Shown here piece after piece: positions 35,411-45,100 of a DNA stretch of 64,000 bases. Source of the stretch: JAAYZX01 sp040770645 (GTDB lineage: Bacteria > Actinomycetota > Thermoleophilia > RBG-16-64-13); the NCBI GenBank assembly GCA_040770645.1, contig JAXGIS010000007.1, forward strand, positions 1 to 64,000. Direction: 5' to 3'. The notes under the pieces are model-generated. The model saw nothing but the letters and a program-made list of their open reading frames with translations. It ran no database searches and was not told the DNA's origin. The translations under genes and the position numbers were made by a program. The number at the start of each line of letters is the position of its first letter. The first letter of the stretch is position 1.

Positions 35411-37582
35411 ATGGTCATCGCCTCCGTCACCAGCACCAGCTCCGGCACGCGCCGGCGCCACGGACGCCGCGTCCTATGCAGGCGCCCCCCCTGCGGCCTC
35501 CGCGCAGCGTGGCGGCACGGACTCAGCCTCTCGCTCATCTTGGCGCTGCTGATCGCTTTTGGGTTATTCACTGCACCGAGGGAGGCGCTGGCGCTCACGG
35601 TCGGGGAGGCACAACCACGCGCCCTCGATTACCTGCACGCGCAACTCCGGGACAACGGTGGTTTCGCCACCAACTCGCCCACAGGGGACCTCTCCACCAC
35701 GCCGTGGGTGATCATGGCCGTCTCGGCCGCGGGCTACAATCCCAGTTCTTGGTCCACGACCACCGGCAACATCGTCACCACCCTCCGCGATATGGATGTG
35801 GAGCGTGAGGCCACCCAGGGGTCCGGCGCCAACAACACGCCCGCTTTCTACGCCAAGCTCATTCTGGCCTTCGTGGCGGCGGGAAGGCCGGATCTGGCCG
35901 TTGAAGCCGGGCGACCGGCCGTGAACCTGGCTGAGCGCCTGCTGACCTACCGGCACCCGGAGACCGGCCACTTCTCTATGTCCACCTCCAACCCCCGTGT
36001 GGCCGACATCAGCACCACGGCCTGGGCCGTGATGGCTTTGGCCGTCCTGGGTTCGCACCCCCAGGAGGTGGAGCAGGCCGCAAACTGGCTCAAAGGGGCT
36101 CAGGCCGATGACGGCGGTTTTTCCTTCCAGAGCGGCGCCATAGAAGATGTAGACGACACCGGTGCCGCCATCCAAGCCCTTCTGGCCGCGGGGGTGGCCA
36201 AGGACGACCCTGCCATCCGAGCCGCGGTGGCATTCCTGAAGGAACATCAGAATCAAGACGGAGGTTTTGTGTCGTGGGTGACCGACACCAAGAGCACGGC
36301 CGAGTCCACGGCTTGGGCATTGCAGGCCCTCAACGCACTCGGCGAGGACCCGGCCAACTGGACCCGCGACAATGACCCTGTCGGCTATCTTCTCTCCCTT
36401 CAACTGCCACAGGGAGCCTTCGCGCACCGGGCGACACAACTGGCCACTCCGCTCATGACCACCACGCAGGTGGTGATCGCGCTGGCCGGTCGCAGCTTTC
36501 CCTTCCCGCTGGCTGCCCACACGCCCGCCCCCGGCTACCGGCCCGCGCTGGTCTCCCTGTCACCGGCAGCTGATGCCACCGTGCCCGCCGCCGGATTCAC
36601 CATTACAGCCGTGGTCACGGATGAACCGGGTGGTACCGGCATCAACCCGGCATCTCTGCAGGTGCAACTCAACGACACGACGCTGACCCTTGACGCAGAG
36701 GCGGCGGCTCAAGGCTCCATCAATGCCCAGAGCGGAGCCGTGCCCCCGGGCTCACACCGCATACGTCTCACGTTTGCCGACTACGCCGGCCACACAGTCA
36801 CCGTGGATACGGCCGTTACTGCTCTCCCGGCACCCTCTGCATCGTCAACCACCACTACCACCCGACCCACTACCACTACCCGGCCGGCGCCCACCCGCAC
36901 ACCCCCCACCGGACATAGCAGCCCACCATCGGGACCGTACACCGGATCGGGCACCGGGGCCGGCACCGGCTCCACCACCGGAGGCAGTCCCGGGACCATC
37001 CTTGCCCCTGCGGCCGGTCGCTCCACTACGCCGGCAGTGGACCCGTCCACCAACCGTTCAACACCACCGCCTGCGGAGTCCACACCTGCCTCCCTGGGCA
37101 ACACGGTCGACGGACCGGGGACCGTGGTGGGCACACGTATGGAAGCTTCAGGCGGTGCCTCCGAATCCATGTTCGGGGGCAACGGCGACCGCGAGGAGAT
37201 CAACGGGGTAGTGGTTCCGGAGACCGAGGGATCGCGCAGTGCCGGATGGGGCTCGGGCCTCTTGGCAGGGGGCATCGTGGCGCTGATGCCCATCGGCGCC
37301 GCACTCTCGCGCGTCAGCCATCGCCGGCGCAGCTCACTCCTGTTCGACAGCTTCTCGACCGCCGCCCTCGACGCCACGCCGGATCCCACCTCTCCTCCCC
37401 ACCCAGGGCGTGGCCCGGATGCGCCGTTGACCGACCACGACAGCCGGGGGTCTGGAGTCGATAGGGCGGCGTGGGCACGCCTCCAAGGACGGGTTCGATA
37501 TCGCCTGGGCTCGCTACCCCTACCCGACAAAAGTGACCGTCTCTTCGCCATAGGAGGGAGCAGGGGAGGGGACCGGCAATGA
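35411..37582 (+). CDS. Surface alpha/alpha-toroid (prenyltransferase-like / transcobalamin alpha-like) protein with C-terminal membrane anchor
   Basis: 723 residues. A basic N-terminus and signal helix (SLSLILALLIAFGLFTA, ~38-60) precede an alpha/alpha-toroid of ~300 residues. Its repeats include LRDNGGFATNSPTGDLSTTP, TGHFSMSTSNPRVADISTTA, ADDGGFSFQSGAIEDVDDTG and NQDGGFVSWVTDTKSTAEST, the GGF...(S/D)T repeats of prenyltransferase/squalene-cyclase barrels, also found in transcobalamin and intrinsic factor. A bacterial Ig-like domain (~375-475) is followed by a Thr/Pro/Gly-rich stalk (~475-600), one membrane helix (~617-640) and a basic cytoplasmic tail. The ATGA overlap with the ExbB-like gene couples them. 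No QxW or DxDD cyclase motif is seen, so a binding role is favoured over an enzyme. Confidence 0.82.
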   Translation: MVIASVTSTSSGTRRRHGRRVLCRRPPCGLRAAWRHGLSLSLILALLIAFGLFTAPREALALTVGEAQPRALDYLHAQLRDNGGFATNSPTGDLSTTPWVIMAVSAAGYNPSSWSTTTGNIVTTLRDMDVEREATQGSGANNTPAFYAKLILAFVAAGRPDLAVEAGRPAVNLAERLLTYRHPETGHFSMSTSNPRVADISTTAWAVMALAVLGSHPQEVEQAANWLKGAQADDGGFSFQSGAIEDVDDTGAAIQALLAAGVAKDDPAIRAAVAFLKEHQNQDGGFVSWVTDTKSTAESTAWALQALNALGEDPANWTRDNDPVGYLLSLQLPQGAFAHRATQLATPLMTTTQVVIALAGRSFPFPLAAHTPAPGYRPALVSLSPAADATVPAAGFTITAVVTDEPGGTGINPASLQVQLNDTTLTLDAEAAAQGSINAQSGAVPPGSHRIRLTFADYAGHTVTVDTAVTALPAPSASSTTTTTRPTTTTRPAPTRTPPTGHSSPPSGPYTGSGTGAGTGSTTGGSPGTILAPAAGRSTTPAVDPSTNRSTPPPAESTPASLGNTVDGPGTVVGTRMEASGGASESMFGGNGDREEINGVVVPETEGSRSAGWGSGLLAGGIVALMPIGAALSRVSHRRRSSLLFDSFSTAALDATPDPTSPPHPGRGPDAPLTDHDSRGSGVDRAAWARLQGRVRYRLGSLPLPDKSDRLFAIGGSRGGDRQ

Positions 37583-38406
37583 TCGCCGTGGGTTTGGCTC
37601 AAGGGCTCGAGCAGATCATCTATCAGGTCGTACGGGTCCTTCTGTACCCGGTCTTGATCACAACCATAGCCTGCTTGGTCTGGGTGCTGGTGGAGCTCGG
37701 CTGGCTGGGCTACGAGGTCTACCTGCGCCGGAGATATCGCTCTCTAGAACGTCTCGAGGCCCGGGCCCTCTGGGCCCGTCAGGCCTTTATCAACAACCGG
37801 CCGGCCGAAGCGTACTCGTACCTGGCGCAGAACAGGTATTCGCTCGTGGTGGTGAACTTCATATATGAGCTCATCCGCAACTACCAGACATCGCAGATAC
37901 CGGAGAAGCCGCTCAAACTGCTCGAGGAGTACGAGTTCCGCACGCAACAGAGGCTGGAGAAGACCCGCATCCTGGTGAGGGTGGGCCCCATGCTGGGACT
38001 CATGGGCACCCTCATACCCCTCTCCCCCGCGCTGACCGCCCTGGCCGAGGGTGACACACAGATCCTCGCTGCCAACCTGCGCGTGGCGTTCTCCATCACC
38101 GTACTGGGGTTGCTGATAGGGGGTCTGGCCTATTTCGTGAGCGTACTCCGTGAACGCATGTATTCACAAGACATATCCGATTTGGAGTACATCCTGGAGC
38201 TTCTGGAAGGTGGCGGCACGAATCTACCTCGCGCCCCCATACGCTCTCTTGATTCCAACCAGGTAGGCCGGCTGGAACCGAAGCCCGAATCGCTCCCCGT
38301 CAGCACTGGGGTGCTCGAAAACCCGGAGAACGATACCGCCCAGAGCGAAGCGAAGTCCGCCCGTGGATCAACCACGGCCGCGACCGAGCCGGAGGTGGCT
38401 ACTTGA
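37579..38406 (+). CDS. MotA/TolQ/ExbB-family proton channel protein
   Basis: A 275-residue membrane protein. An N-terminal helix (LYPVLITTIACLVWVLVELG) precedes a cytoplasmic domain (~50-125). The family core follows: VRVGPMLGLMGTLIPLSPAL, the conserved TolQ/ExbB GPMLGLMGT helix, and FSITVLGLLIGGLAYFVSVL. The C-terminal ~65 residues are a hydrophilic tail. In the family, five such subunits surround a two-chain ExbD/TolR-type partner and turn proton flow into mechanical work. Here the partner would be the next gene. Coupled by ATGA to the toroid protein gene upstream. Confidence 0.88.
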   Translation: MIAVGLAQGLEQIIYQVVRVLLYPVLITTIACLVWVLVELGWLGYEVYLRRRYRSLERLEARALWARQAFINNRPAEAYSYLAQNRYSLVVVNFIYELIRNYQTSQIPEKPLKLLEEYEFRTQQRLEKTRILVRVGPMLGLMGTLIPLSPALTALAEGDTQILAANLRVAFSITVLGLLIGGLAYFVSVLRERMYSQDISDLEYILELLEGGGTNLPRAPIRSLDSNQVGRLEPKPESLPVSTGVLENPENDTAQSEAKSARGSTTAATEPEVAT

Positions 38407-38442
38407 ACCGTTTCGCACAACGCTCCCGAACCGGCATTCGCG

Positions 38443-38856
38443 ATGTCGGATCCCCGGCCGGCGACGGCCGCGCCAGCCCCCGTTTTATGGGCCGGCGTCG
38501 GCTGGACCGCACCGATCGCAGCGGGAGATCCACTCGATGGCGTAGTCAACTTGTTCGACGTAGCCATCGTGCTGGCCGTGGCTTTCCTCTTGGCGGCACT
38601 AAGCGGGATAGGGCTATCGGACCTACTGGCCGGCGAAGACATGACCCTGGTCAAGAATCCTGGGCAGGCAGACATGGAGTTGATCATCAGAGAGGGCGAC
38701 ACCCTACAGCGCCTGCAGCTTCAACCCGGTGAGCAGACATCGGGCGTAGGTGAACTCATCGGCCAATTCTACCGGCTCGATGATGGCAGCACCGTCTACG
38801 TGCCGGTTGGGACCGAGACCAGGGAGAACGGCCGGTCGCGAACTACAGAACCCTAG
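38443..38856 (+). CDS. DUF2149-like membrane protein, probable partner of the ExbB-like channel
   Basis: The intact frame from ATG 38443 gives 137 residues with one membrane helix (VVNLFDVAIVLAVAFLLAAL) and a short beta-rich C-terminal domain. The N-in, single-helix, extracytoplasmic-tail layout is the ExbD/TolR topology, and DPLDGVVNLFDVA followed by a helix fits DUF2149, a family frequently encoded beside MotA/TolQ/ExbB genes. Upstream, frame +0 from TTG 38403 (overlapping the channel stop) gives a basic N-terminus, so the true start may be 38403 with a frameshift near 38525. Family call is moderate; the topology call is firmer. Confidence 0.6.
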   Translation: MSDPRPATAAPAPVLWAGVGWTAPIAAGDPLDGVVNLFDVAIVLAVAFLLAALSGIGLSDLLAGEDMTLVKNPGQADMELIIREGDTLQRLQLQPGEQTSGVGELIGQFYRLDDGSTVYVPVGTETRENGRSRTTEP

Positions 38857-38886
38857 CGTTCAAGCCGTAGCGGATACCGGCCCACT

Positions 38887-38920
38887 GGCGGCACGGTAGC
38901 GGCGCCGCTACCGTGCCGCC
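38887..38920. terminator. 34-bp perfect palindrome (bidirectional terminator)
   Basis: Seventeen-base arms meeting at 38903/38904 without a spacer, between the convergent DUF2149-like gene and MFS gene. Fully base paired, GC-rich, no U-tract. Confidence 0.65.
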
Positions 38921-38925
38921 GTCTC

Positions 38926-38958
38926 CCGGGGCCGAGGGGTGTACCCCCTCGGCCCCGG
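38926..38958. terminator. Second terminator hairpin between convergent genes
   Basis: A 14-bp perfect stem (38926-38939 with 38945-38958) and loop tgtac. It lies 11 bp before the MFS stop, so with the preceding palindrome it forms a tandem bidirectional terminator. Confidence 0.6.
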
Positions 38959-38969
38959 TACTTCGTAGA

Positions 38970-40250
38970 TCAGGACCCCTCGCCACCCACGGCGGCTACC
39001 GGTTGATCGGTGCCAGCCAAAGCCGCCCGCGGCGCCCTCACCGTGACCGCCAGCGCGATGCCCACCGCAGCCAGCCCGGCGAAGATGTACATGGCGGTAG
39101 TGAACCCGCCCGTGCTGGTCCGCAGATAGTCGATGATGAAGGGCGCCACCACCCCCGATATGCCGTAGGCGGTGAACAGGAAACCGTAGTTGGCACCCAG
39201 GTACGCTGTGCCGTAGAAGTCGGCGGTGATACTGGGCATCACGGCCAGGAAACCGCCGAAACTGAACCCCACCAAACACATGCCCACGATCCACAGCCCG
39301 AATCCGGAGGCATAGGGCAGCACACCCACGAAGGCGATGATCATCACCACGAACATGAGCATCACCGTGCGCAGACGACCAATCCGGTCGCTGAGTGAGC
39401 CCCAAGCCAAGCGGCCCAAACCATTCAGGAGGGCCATGATGCCGAGCCCGCTGGCCGCCGCCACCTTGTCGAGGTGCGCCACCTCCACACCGATCGGCAC
39501 CGCCTGACCGATGATCATGAGACCGGCCCCCGCCCCAAAGAAGTACACCACCCACAAGGTCCAGAATTGCCGGGTCCGGAACATCATGCGTGAGGTGTAA
39601 TCCACATGAACACCCGGCTCAACGGGGGGAGGCGTCCAGTTGGGGCACACCCATCCCACCGGAGGAACGCGAAAGAGAGAGCCCACACCCGACACCAGAA
39701 CCAGAAACACCGCAGCCAGGATGTAGAAAGTGGTGGCGATACCGACCGAACCGAGCAGCGCGTTGATCACGGGCCCGAACACCAGCGTGCCGGCTCCAAA
39801 CCCGAAGACCGCCAAGCCGGTTATGGTCCCCCGCTTGTCCGGGAACCACTTCACGCAGGTGGCGATGGGCGTGACATAAGCGAAACCCACCCCCAGGCCG
39901 CCCAGCACCCCATAGGTGAAAACCATGGCCACAATGGTCTTGCCCACCAGCCCTGAGAGCAAAGCCCCCAGCGCCAGCATCACGCCCCCCACGATGACCA
40001 CACGCCTGGGCCCCACCTTATCCTGCCAACGCCCTGCCACGATCATCCCAATGGCAAAGAACAGGAGGGAGAACATGTAGGGGTAGCCGGCCTCCTGCAC
40101 GGACCAGTCGAACGTGTCCATCAGCGCAGGTCTGAACACCGACCAAGCGTACAGCACTCCAAGGCAGACCTGGACAACCAGGGCAGCCACCACCATGATC
40201 CACCGGCTCGGCGCTCTCTCCCCGTTCACGTGCTTCCACTCCTTTCGCAT
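38970..40250 (-). CDS. OFA-family MFS transporter (oxalate/formate antiporter-like)
   Basis: A 426-residue, twelve-helix major facilitator of the OFA type. Diagnostic segments are VVQVCLGVLYAWSVFRPALM in helix 1, GRWQDKVGPRRVVIVGGVML in the loop 2-3 motif, PIATCVKWFPDKRGTITGLA (the OFA signature) and GRLAWGSLSDRIGRLRTVML in the second-half motif. It carries small carboxylates in characterised relatives; substrate here is not determinable. The promoter lies in a 154-bp gap shared with the divergent carbonic anhydrase. That gap holds an inverted repeat (agtgcac at 40301-40307, gtgcact at 40325-40331). Confidence 0.9.
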   Translation of the reverse strand: MRKEWKHVNGERAPSRWIMVVAALVVQVCLGVLYAWSVFRPALMDTFDWSVQEAGYPYMFSLLFFAIGMIVAGRWQDKVGPRRVVIVGGVMLALGALLSGLVGKTIVAMVFTYGVLGGLGVGFAYVTPIATCVKWFPDKRGTITGLAVFGFGAGTLVFGPVINALLGSVGIATTFYILAAVFLVLVSGVGSLFRVPPVGWVCPNWTPPPVEPGVHVDYTSRMMFRTRQFWTLWVVYFFGAGAGLMIIGQAVPIGVEVAHLDKVAAASGLGIMALLNGLGRLAWGSLSDRIGRLRTVMLMFVVMIIAFVGVLPYASGFGLWIVGMCLVGFSFGGFLAVMPSITADFYGTAYLGANYGFLFTAYGISGVVAPFIIDYLRTSTGGFTTAMYIFAGLAAVGIALAVTVRAPRAALAGTDQPVAAVGGEGS

Positions 40251-40404
40251 GAGCCCAACTACTCAGTGAGAGGTGAGAAAAGTTATACACCCCCATTTTA
40301 AGTGCACGACACTATCACACGGAGGTGCACTCGCACAACGTGACTCGAAGTGGCAACATCCTCTCGCCCGGTTCAACCCAGAGACCCACAGGAAGGGGTT
40401 GGAG

Positions 40405-41049
40405 ATGTACCACAGGGATCAGGCGCCCGTTCTTTCCCCCGCCCAAGTGCTGAACAAGCTCATGGAAGGCAACCGCCGATTCGCAGCGGATGCTCCAAGA
40501 TCAGCCGACGTCTCCGCCTCACGGCGCACGAGCCTCGTGCCCGCCCAGCATCCGCTCGCCGCCATACTCACCTGTTCCGACTCGCGAGTCGCACCGGAGA
40601 TCCTCTTCGACCAAGGGCTCGGTGACCTCTTCGTGGTGCGCGTGGCGGGAAATGTTGCCGACAATATGGTGCTGGGTAGTCTCGAGTACGCGGTTGCGCA
40701 CCTACAGGTGCCGCTGCTCATGGTGTTGGGACACGATCACTGCGGAGCCGTGACTGCCGCCTGCGCCCACGAGGGACAGACCAACGAAGGCGCCGTGTCG
40801 CACGTGCTGAACGCCATCCAGCCGGCAATCGCCCGTGCCGCATCCCACCTACAAGCACAGGGAGTGGAGGCACCCTCTGTAGACGCCGTCGTTCTTGAGA
40901 ACGTCGTCCACACGATGGGCGTGGTGCAGAAGAACGCCCTCATCCACGAAGCCGCGGAGAGCGGCGCTCTCCTGGTGGTGGGGGCCGTGTACGGACTGCT
41001 CTCGGGCCTCGTTACCGTGGTGGAGCCGAGACCGACCGCCGACGCTTAG
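40405..41049 (+). CDS. Beta-class carbonic anhydrase
   Basis: A 214-residue beta-carbonic anhydrase, interconverting CO2 and bicarbonate in the cytoplasm. Zinc ligands and the catalytic dyad are in LTCSDSRVAPE (Cys, and the Asp/Arg dyad) and VLGHDHCGAVTA (His and Cys). Start ATG 40405 follows GGAAGGGG; longer readings upstream lack protein character. It is encoded before an acetate transporter on the same strand and divergently from an OFA carrier, consistent with carboxylate/CO2 metabolism. Confidence 0.92.
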   Translation: MYHRDQAPVLSPAQVLNKLMEGNRRFAADAPRSADVSASRRTSLVPAQHPLAAILTCSDSRVAPEILFDQGLGDLFVVRVAGNVADNMVLGSLEYAVAHLQVPLLMVLGHDHCGAVTAACAHEGQTNEGAVSHVLNAIQPAIARAASHLQAQGVEAPSVDAVVLENVVHTMGVVQKNALIHEAAESGALLVVGAVYGLLSGLVTVVEPRPTADA

Positions 41050-41222
41050 CCGGCGACCACGCGGCGCCGCCACGCGATTGCGTATGGCGCGCGTATTGCC
41101 TACACTGAAGTCGGCTTCGGCCCCGAGCAGGCGGCATCATCCATCGTGCGCCCCTTTTCTTGTCCAGGAGATACCGGCCGGCTCGCAAGTAGTGGAGACA
41201 ACACGAAGAGGAGGTACTGCAG

Positions 41223-41822
41223 TTGGCGGCGCAACCGGGTGAATCAGTTATCACCATCAAGGACACGACGGCGAATCCAGCGCCGTTGGGACTGCTTGGT
41301 TTCGGTATGACCACGGTCCTGTTGAACATCCACAATGCGGGCATCTATGAGTTGGGCACGATGATCTTGGCCCTGGGCATCTTCTACGGCGGCATGGCCC
41401 AAATCATCGCCGGAATCATGGAATGGAAAAAGAACAACACTTTCGGCACCACAGCCTTCTCCTCGTACGGTCTCTTCTGGCTCACGCTGGTGGGTCTCTT
41501 GCTGTTCAAGAAGTGGGGATGGTGGGAAGGCACTTCCGACAACGCGCTGGCCTGGTACTTCCTGGCCTGGGGCTTCTTCACTTTCTGCATGTTCATCGGC
41601 ACGCTCAAACTCAACCGTGCGCTGCAGACTGTTTTCTTGACACTGACTGTGCTCTTCCTCTTGCTGGCCATCCGTGACTGGACCGGCAGTGAGGTGGTGG
41701 GGAAGATCGCCGGTTGGGAGGGTATCGTGTGCGGTCTCTCGGCCATCTACGCTGCCGTGGCGCAGATCTGGAATGAAGTCTACGGTCGAGTGGTACTGCC
41801 TCTGGGTCCCGTCAAGAAGTAA
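41223..41822 (+). CDS. satP: Acetate/succinate transporter of the GPR1/FUN34/SatP (AceTr) family
   Basis: A 199-residue, six-helix membrane protein. The N-terminal NPAPLGLLGFGMTTVLLN is the AceTr family signature, followed by GTMILALGIFYGGMAQIIAG and SSYGLFWLTLVGL. The TTG start (41223) has GAGGAGG 8 bp upstream. It should move acetate, and possibly succinate, with protons. This matches the ADP-forming acetyl-CoA synthetase and thiolase seen elsewhere in the window. Confidence 0.9.
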   Translation: MAAQPGESVITIKDTTANPAPLGLLGFGMTTVLLNIHNAGIYELGTMILALGIFYGGMAQIIAGIMEWKKNNTFGTTAFSSYGLFWLTLVGLLLFKKWGWWEGTSDNALAWYFLAWGFFTFCMFIGTLKLNRALQTVFLTLTVLFLLLAIRDWTGSEVVGKIAGWEGIVCGLSAIYAAVAQIWNEVYGRVVLPLGPVKK

Positions 41823-41876
41823 CTCACCGTCGCACACGCGCCCCGGCCCTGACCTGCCGGCGGCCGAGCACGCTGT

Positions 41877-41906
41877 GGGGGCCGGGCCCGCGAGGGCCCG
41901 GCCCCC
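41877..41906. terminator. Terminator hairpin after the acetate transporter
   Basis: A 13-bp perfect stem (41877-41889 with 41894-41906), loop gcga. It lies in the 293-bp gap before the activase gene; nothing else recognisable is in the gap. Confidence 0.65.
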
Positions 41907-42115
41907 TCTCCATACCCCTGTTCTGGATTGAGGGACCCACCTTCCACCATCTCCGCCTTGACCGATCGCTCCTGCCCGGTGGCAACGTGGTAAGCTATCG
42001 AACGATGTTTCGCCCACACGACACACCTCGCGGCGGTGGGCTTTCGCCTCTTCCCTACGCATAGCACTTCGAGAAACGCGCACGGGCGCCGCCGCGCGAT
42101 GGGAGGCACTGAGAC

Positions 42116-45100
42116 ATGGCGACTCTGGGGATCGACATCGGGTGCATCAGCGTCAAGATGGCGTTGGTGGGACTCCCGGACGAGGCGGCCCTGTTTGACA
42201 CACTGGCACGGGGTGGGAATGGCGTACACGAGGGACTCTTCCTCGACCCGGCGGCCGCCGGGGGAGTCAGCCCAGCTTCCGGCACCCCTCCTTTGCTTGT
42301 CACTCGCTACCGACGCATCAAGGGCAACCCGGCTCAAGCCGCACTGGAACTGCTGACTCAAATCGGTGAGTCGCTGCCCGCCGGCACCATCACCGGAGTG
42401 CGCATGACGGGCACCGGCTCCCGCATTCTGGCCGACCGTCTGGGGATCGCCTTCGAAAACGAGTTCAAAGCCATCGCCCGCGCTGTGACCACACTCCACC
42501 CCGATGTGCGTTACGTGTTCGAGATGGGCGGGGAGACATCCAAGTTCATCGAACTAGATGAGTCATCAGAGCCGGGATATGTGGGCATCGCCGATTATCA
42601 GACCAATGGGGATTGTGCGGCCGGCACCGGTTCCTTCATGGACCAGCAGGCCAACCGTCTGCTCTACGACATCGAAGACGTGGGCGAGATCGTGCTGGCG
42701 GCGGGCAAGGCTGCAACCGTGGCCGGCCGGTGCTCCGTGTTCGCCAAATCGGACATGATCCACGCCCAACAGAAGGGCTACCAGCCCCCAGAAGTGCTCA
42801 AAGGCCTATGCGACGCGGTGGTGCGCAACTTCCGCGGGGCCATCGCCAGGGGCAAGAAGATCGACGGCACTGTGGCCTTCATCGGAGGAGTGGCCGCCAA
42901 CGAGGGCGCCACCGAAGCCATGCGTGCGACCTTCAGCCTAAGCGAAGACCAGATGTTCGTCCCCACTTATTATGCATGGATGGGAGCCATCGGCGCCGCC
43001 ATGCTGGAAGCCGACAAAGCCGCCACGGATGCGGCGGAGTCGGAGACGTCGACCGCAGCGCCTTTCCACCTTGATCTTGCCCCGTTGCAGGACCTGCGCA
43101 TTACGGGAGTCCCCACCAGCCCCGCGTTGAGCATGGAGCGGGTGATACTGCTCCGCGACCGCGTGCGTACCACCGAACAACCGACCGTCGGCACCCTCGG
43201 CGCGGCCGCCGCCGGTGCAGCCACGGTCAACGCTGCCGCCGCCGACGACGCGGCCGCCGAGACCCCATCAGAGACTCCCATCGACGCCTACTTGGGCGTG
43301 GACGTGGGGTCCGTCTCCACAAACTTGGTGGTCCTGGACAGCCAGGGGAATGTCCTCAAAGAGATCTACACCAAGACCGACGGACGGCCCGTGGAGGTGG
43401 TCAACCGCGGCCTACAGGAGATATGGGAAGAGATGGGACCCCGCCTGAACATCCGCGGCGTGGGTACCACCGGATCGGGGCGTGAGTTGATCGGTGAACT
43501 CATCGGCGCCGACATCGTCACCGACGAGATCACGGCCCACAAGACAGGCTCCACCTTCATTGGGGACACTCTGCTCGACGGCCGCCGTCCCGACACCATC
43601 TTCGAGATCGGCGGACAGGACTCCAAATTCATCAGCCTCGAGGACGGCATAGTGGTGGACTTCGCCATGAACCAGGCGTGTGCCGCCGGCACCGGGTCGT
43701 TCCTGGAGGAGCAGGCGGAGAAGCTCGGCATCAACATCATCGGCGAGTTCGCGGAGCTGGCGCTCTCTTCGCCCGCCCCTATACGCCTGGGTGAGCGTTG
43801 CACCGTCTTCATGGAGCGCGACGTCAACTCCTACCTACAGCGGGGAGCCGAAAAACGCGACCTAGTGGCCGGCTTGGCCTACTCCATTGTGCACAACTAC
43901 CTCAACCGCCTGGTGGCGGGGCGCAAGATCGGTGACACCATCTACTTCCAAGGCGGCACCGCCTACAACGACTCTGTAGCCGCCGCCTTCACCGAAGTGC
44001 TGCGCAAGGAGATCATCGTGCCGCCGCACAACGGAGTACTGGGCGCGGTGGGCATAGCCCTACTAGCCCGCGAAAAGGCCGAAACCACCGGCACGCCCAC
44101 GCGCTTCCGGGGCTGGGACTTGGATCAAGTGGAGTACACGGTCAAGGAATTTACCTGCAAGGGGTGCACCAACGAGTGCGACATCCGGCAGTTCACCATC
44201 GGCGGCGAGAAAACCTACTGGGGCGACAAGTGCTCCGATCGCTACCGCAAACGGGCCAAGGTGGAGAAGCAACCCGTGATACCGGACCTGCCCGCCCTTC
44301 GCGAGCGGCTGCTCTTCGCCTACGTCACCACAGACGAAGCGGTTGACACCACGGGCCCCGTACGCAGCGGCTCGGGCTCCACCCGGGGCACAGTAGGCAT
44401 ACCACGCAGCATGTACTCCTTCGATCGCCTGCCCTTCTGGGCCACACTGTTCAAAGACCTCGGCTTCGACCTGCTGGTTAGCGGCCAGACGGATCGTCTC
44501 ATCAAGGAAGCCGGCATTGAGTCGTCCGTGGCCGAGCCCTGCTTCCCCATCCGGGCGGCGCACGGTCACGTGGCCTGGTTGCTGGAGCAGGGGGTGGATC
44601 ACCTGTTCCTGCCCAATATGTTGAACGAGGAGACCGATACCCCTGAGGTGGAGTCGCACGCATGCGCGTGGGGCCAGACCCTTCCGTTCGTGGTGATGGC
44701 GGCGCCCGCGTTCGAATCTCACGCCCATCGCTTCCTCTACCCCACCGTGCACTTCCGCCGCGGGCCGGACTATGTGCGGCGCACTTTGGCCGATTATCTG
44801 AGGCCGCTCGGACTGCGTCGCGCCGAGGTGGAGCGGGCGGTGGATCGTGCCTACGAGGCTCAAGCCGAGTTTCGCGCCGCCCTGGTACGTGCAGGTGCCG
44901 ACGCGCTGGCCCTATTGGCGGAGCACGATGAACTCGGCGTGGTGCTGATCGGCCGCCCCTACAACATGTACGACCCGGGCCTCAACATGGATCTCCCGGC
45001 CAAGCTGCGCCGGCTCTACGGAGTGAATGTGATCCCCATGGACTTCCTACCGCTGTGGGAGGAGGACACCCGCGACATCACTCCCAACATGTTCTGGAAC

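Noticed and set aside
35564..36520. 318-codon minus-strand frame
   Set aside because: Shadow of the toroid protein gene; Gly/Arg-rich with no recognisable domain.
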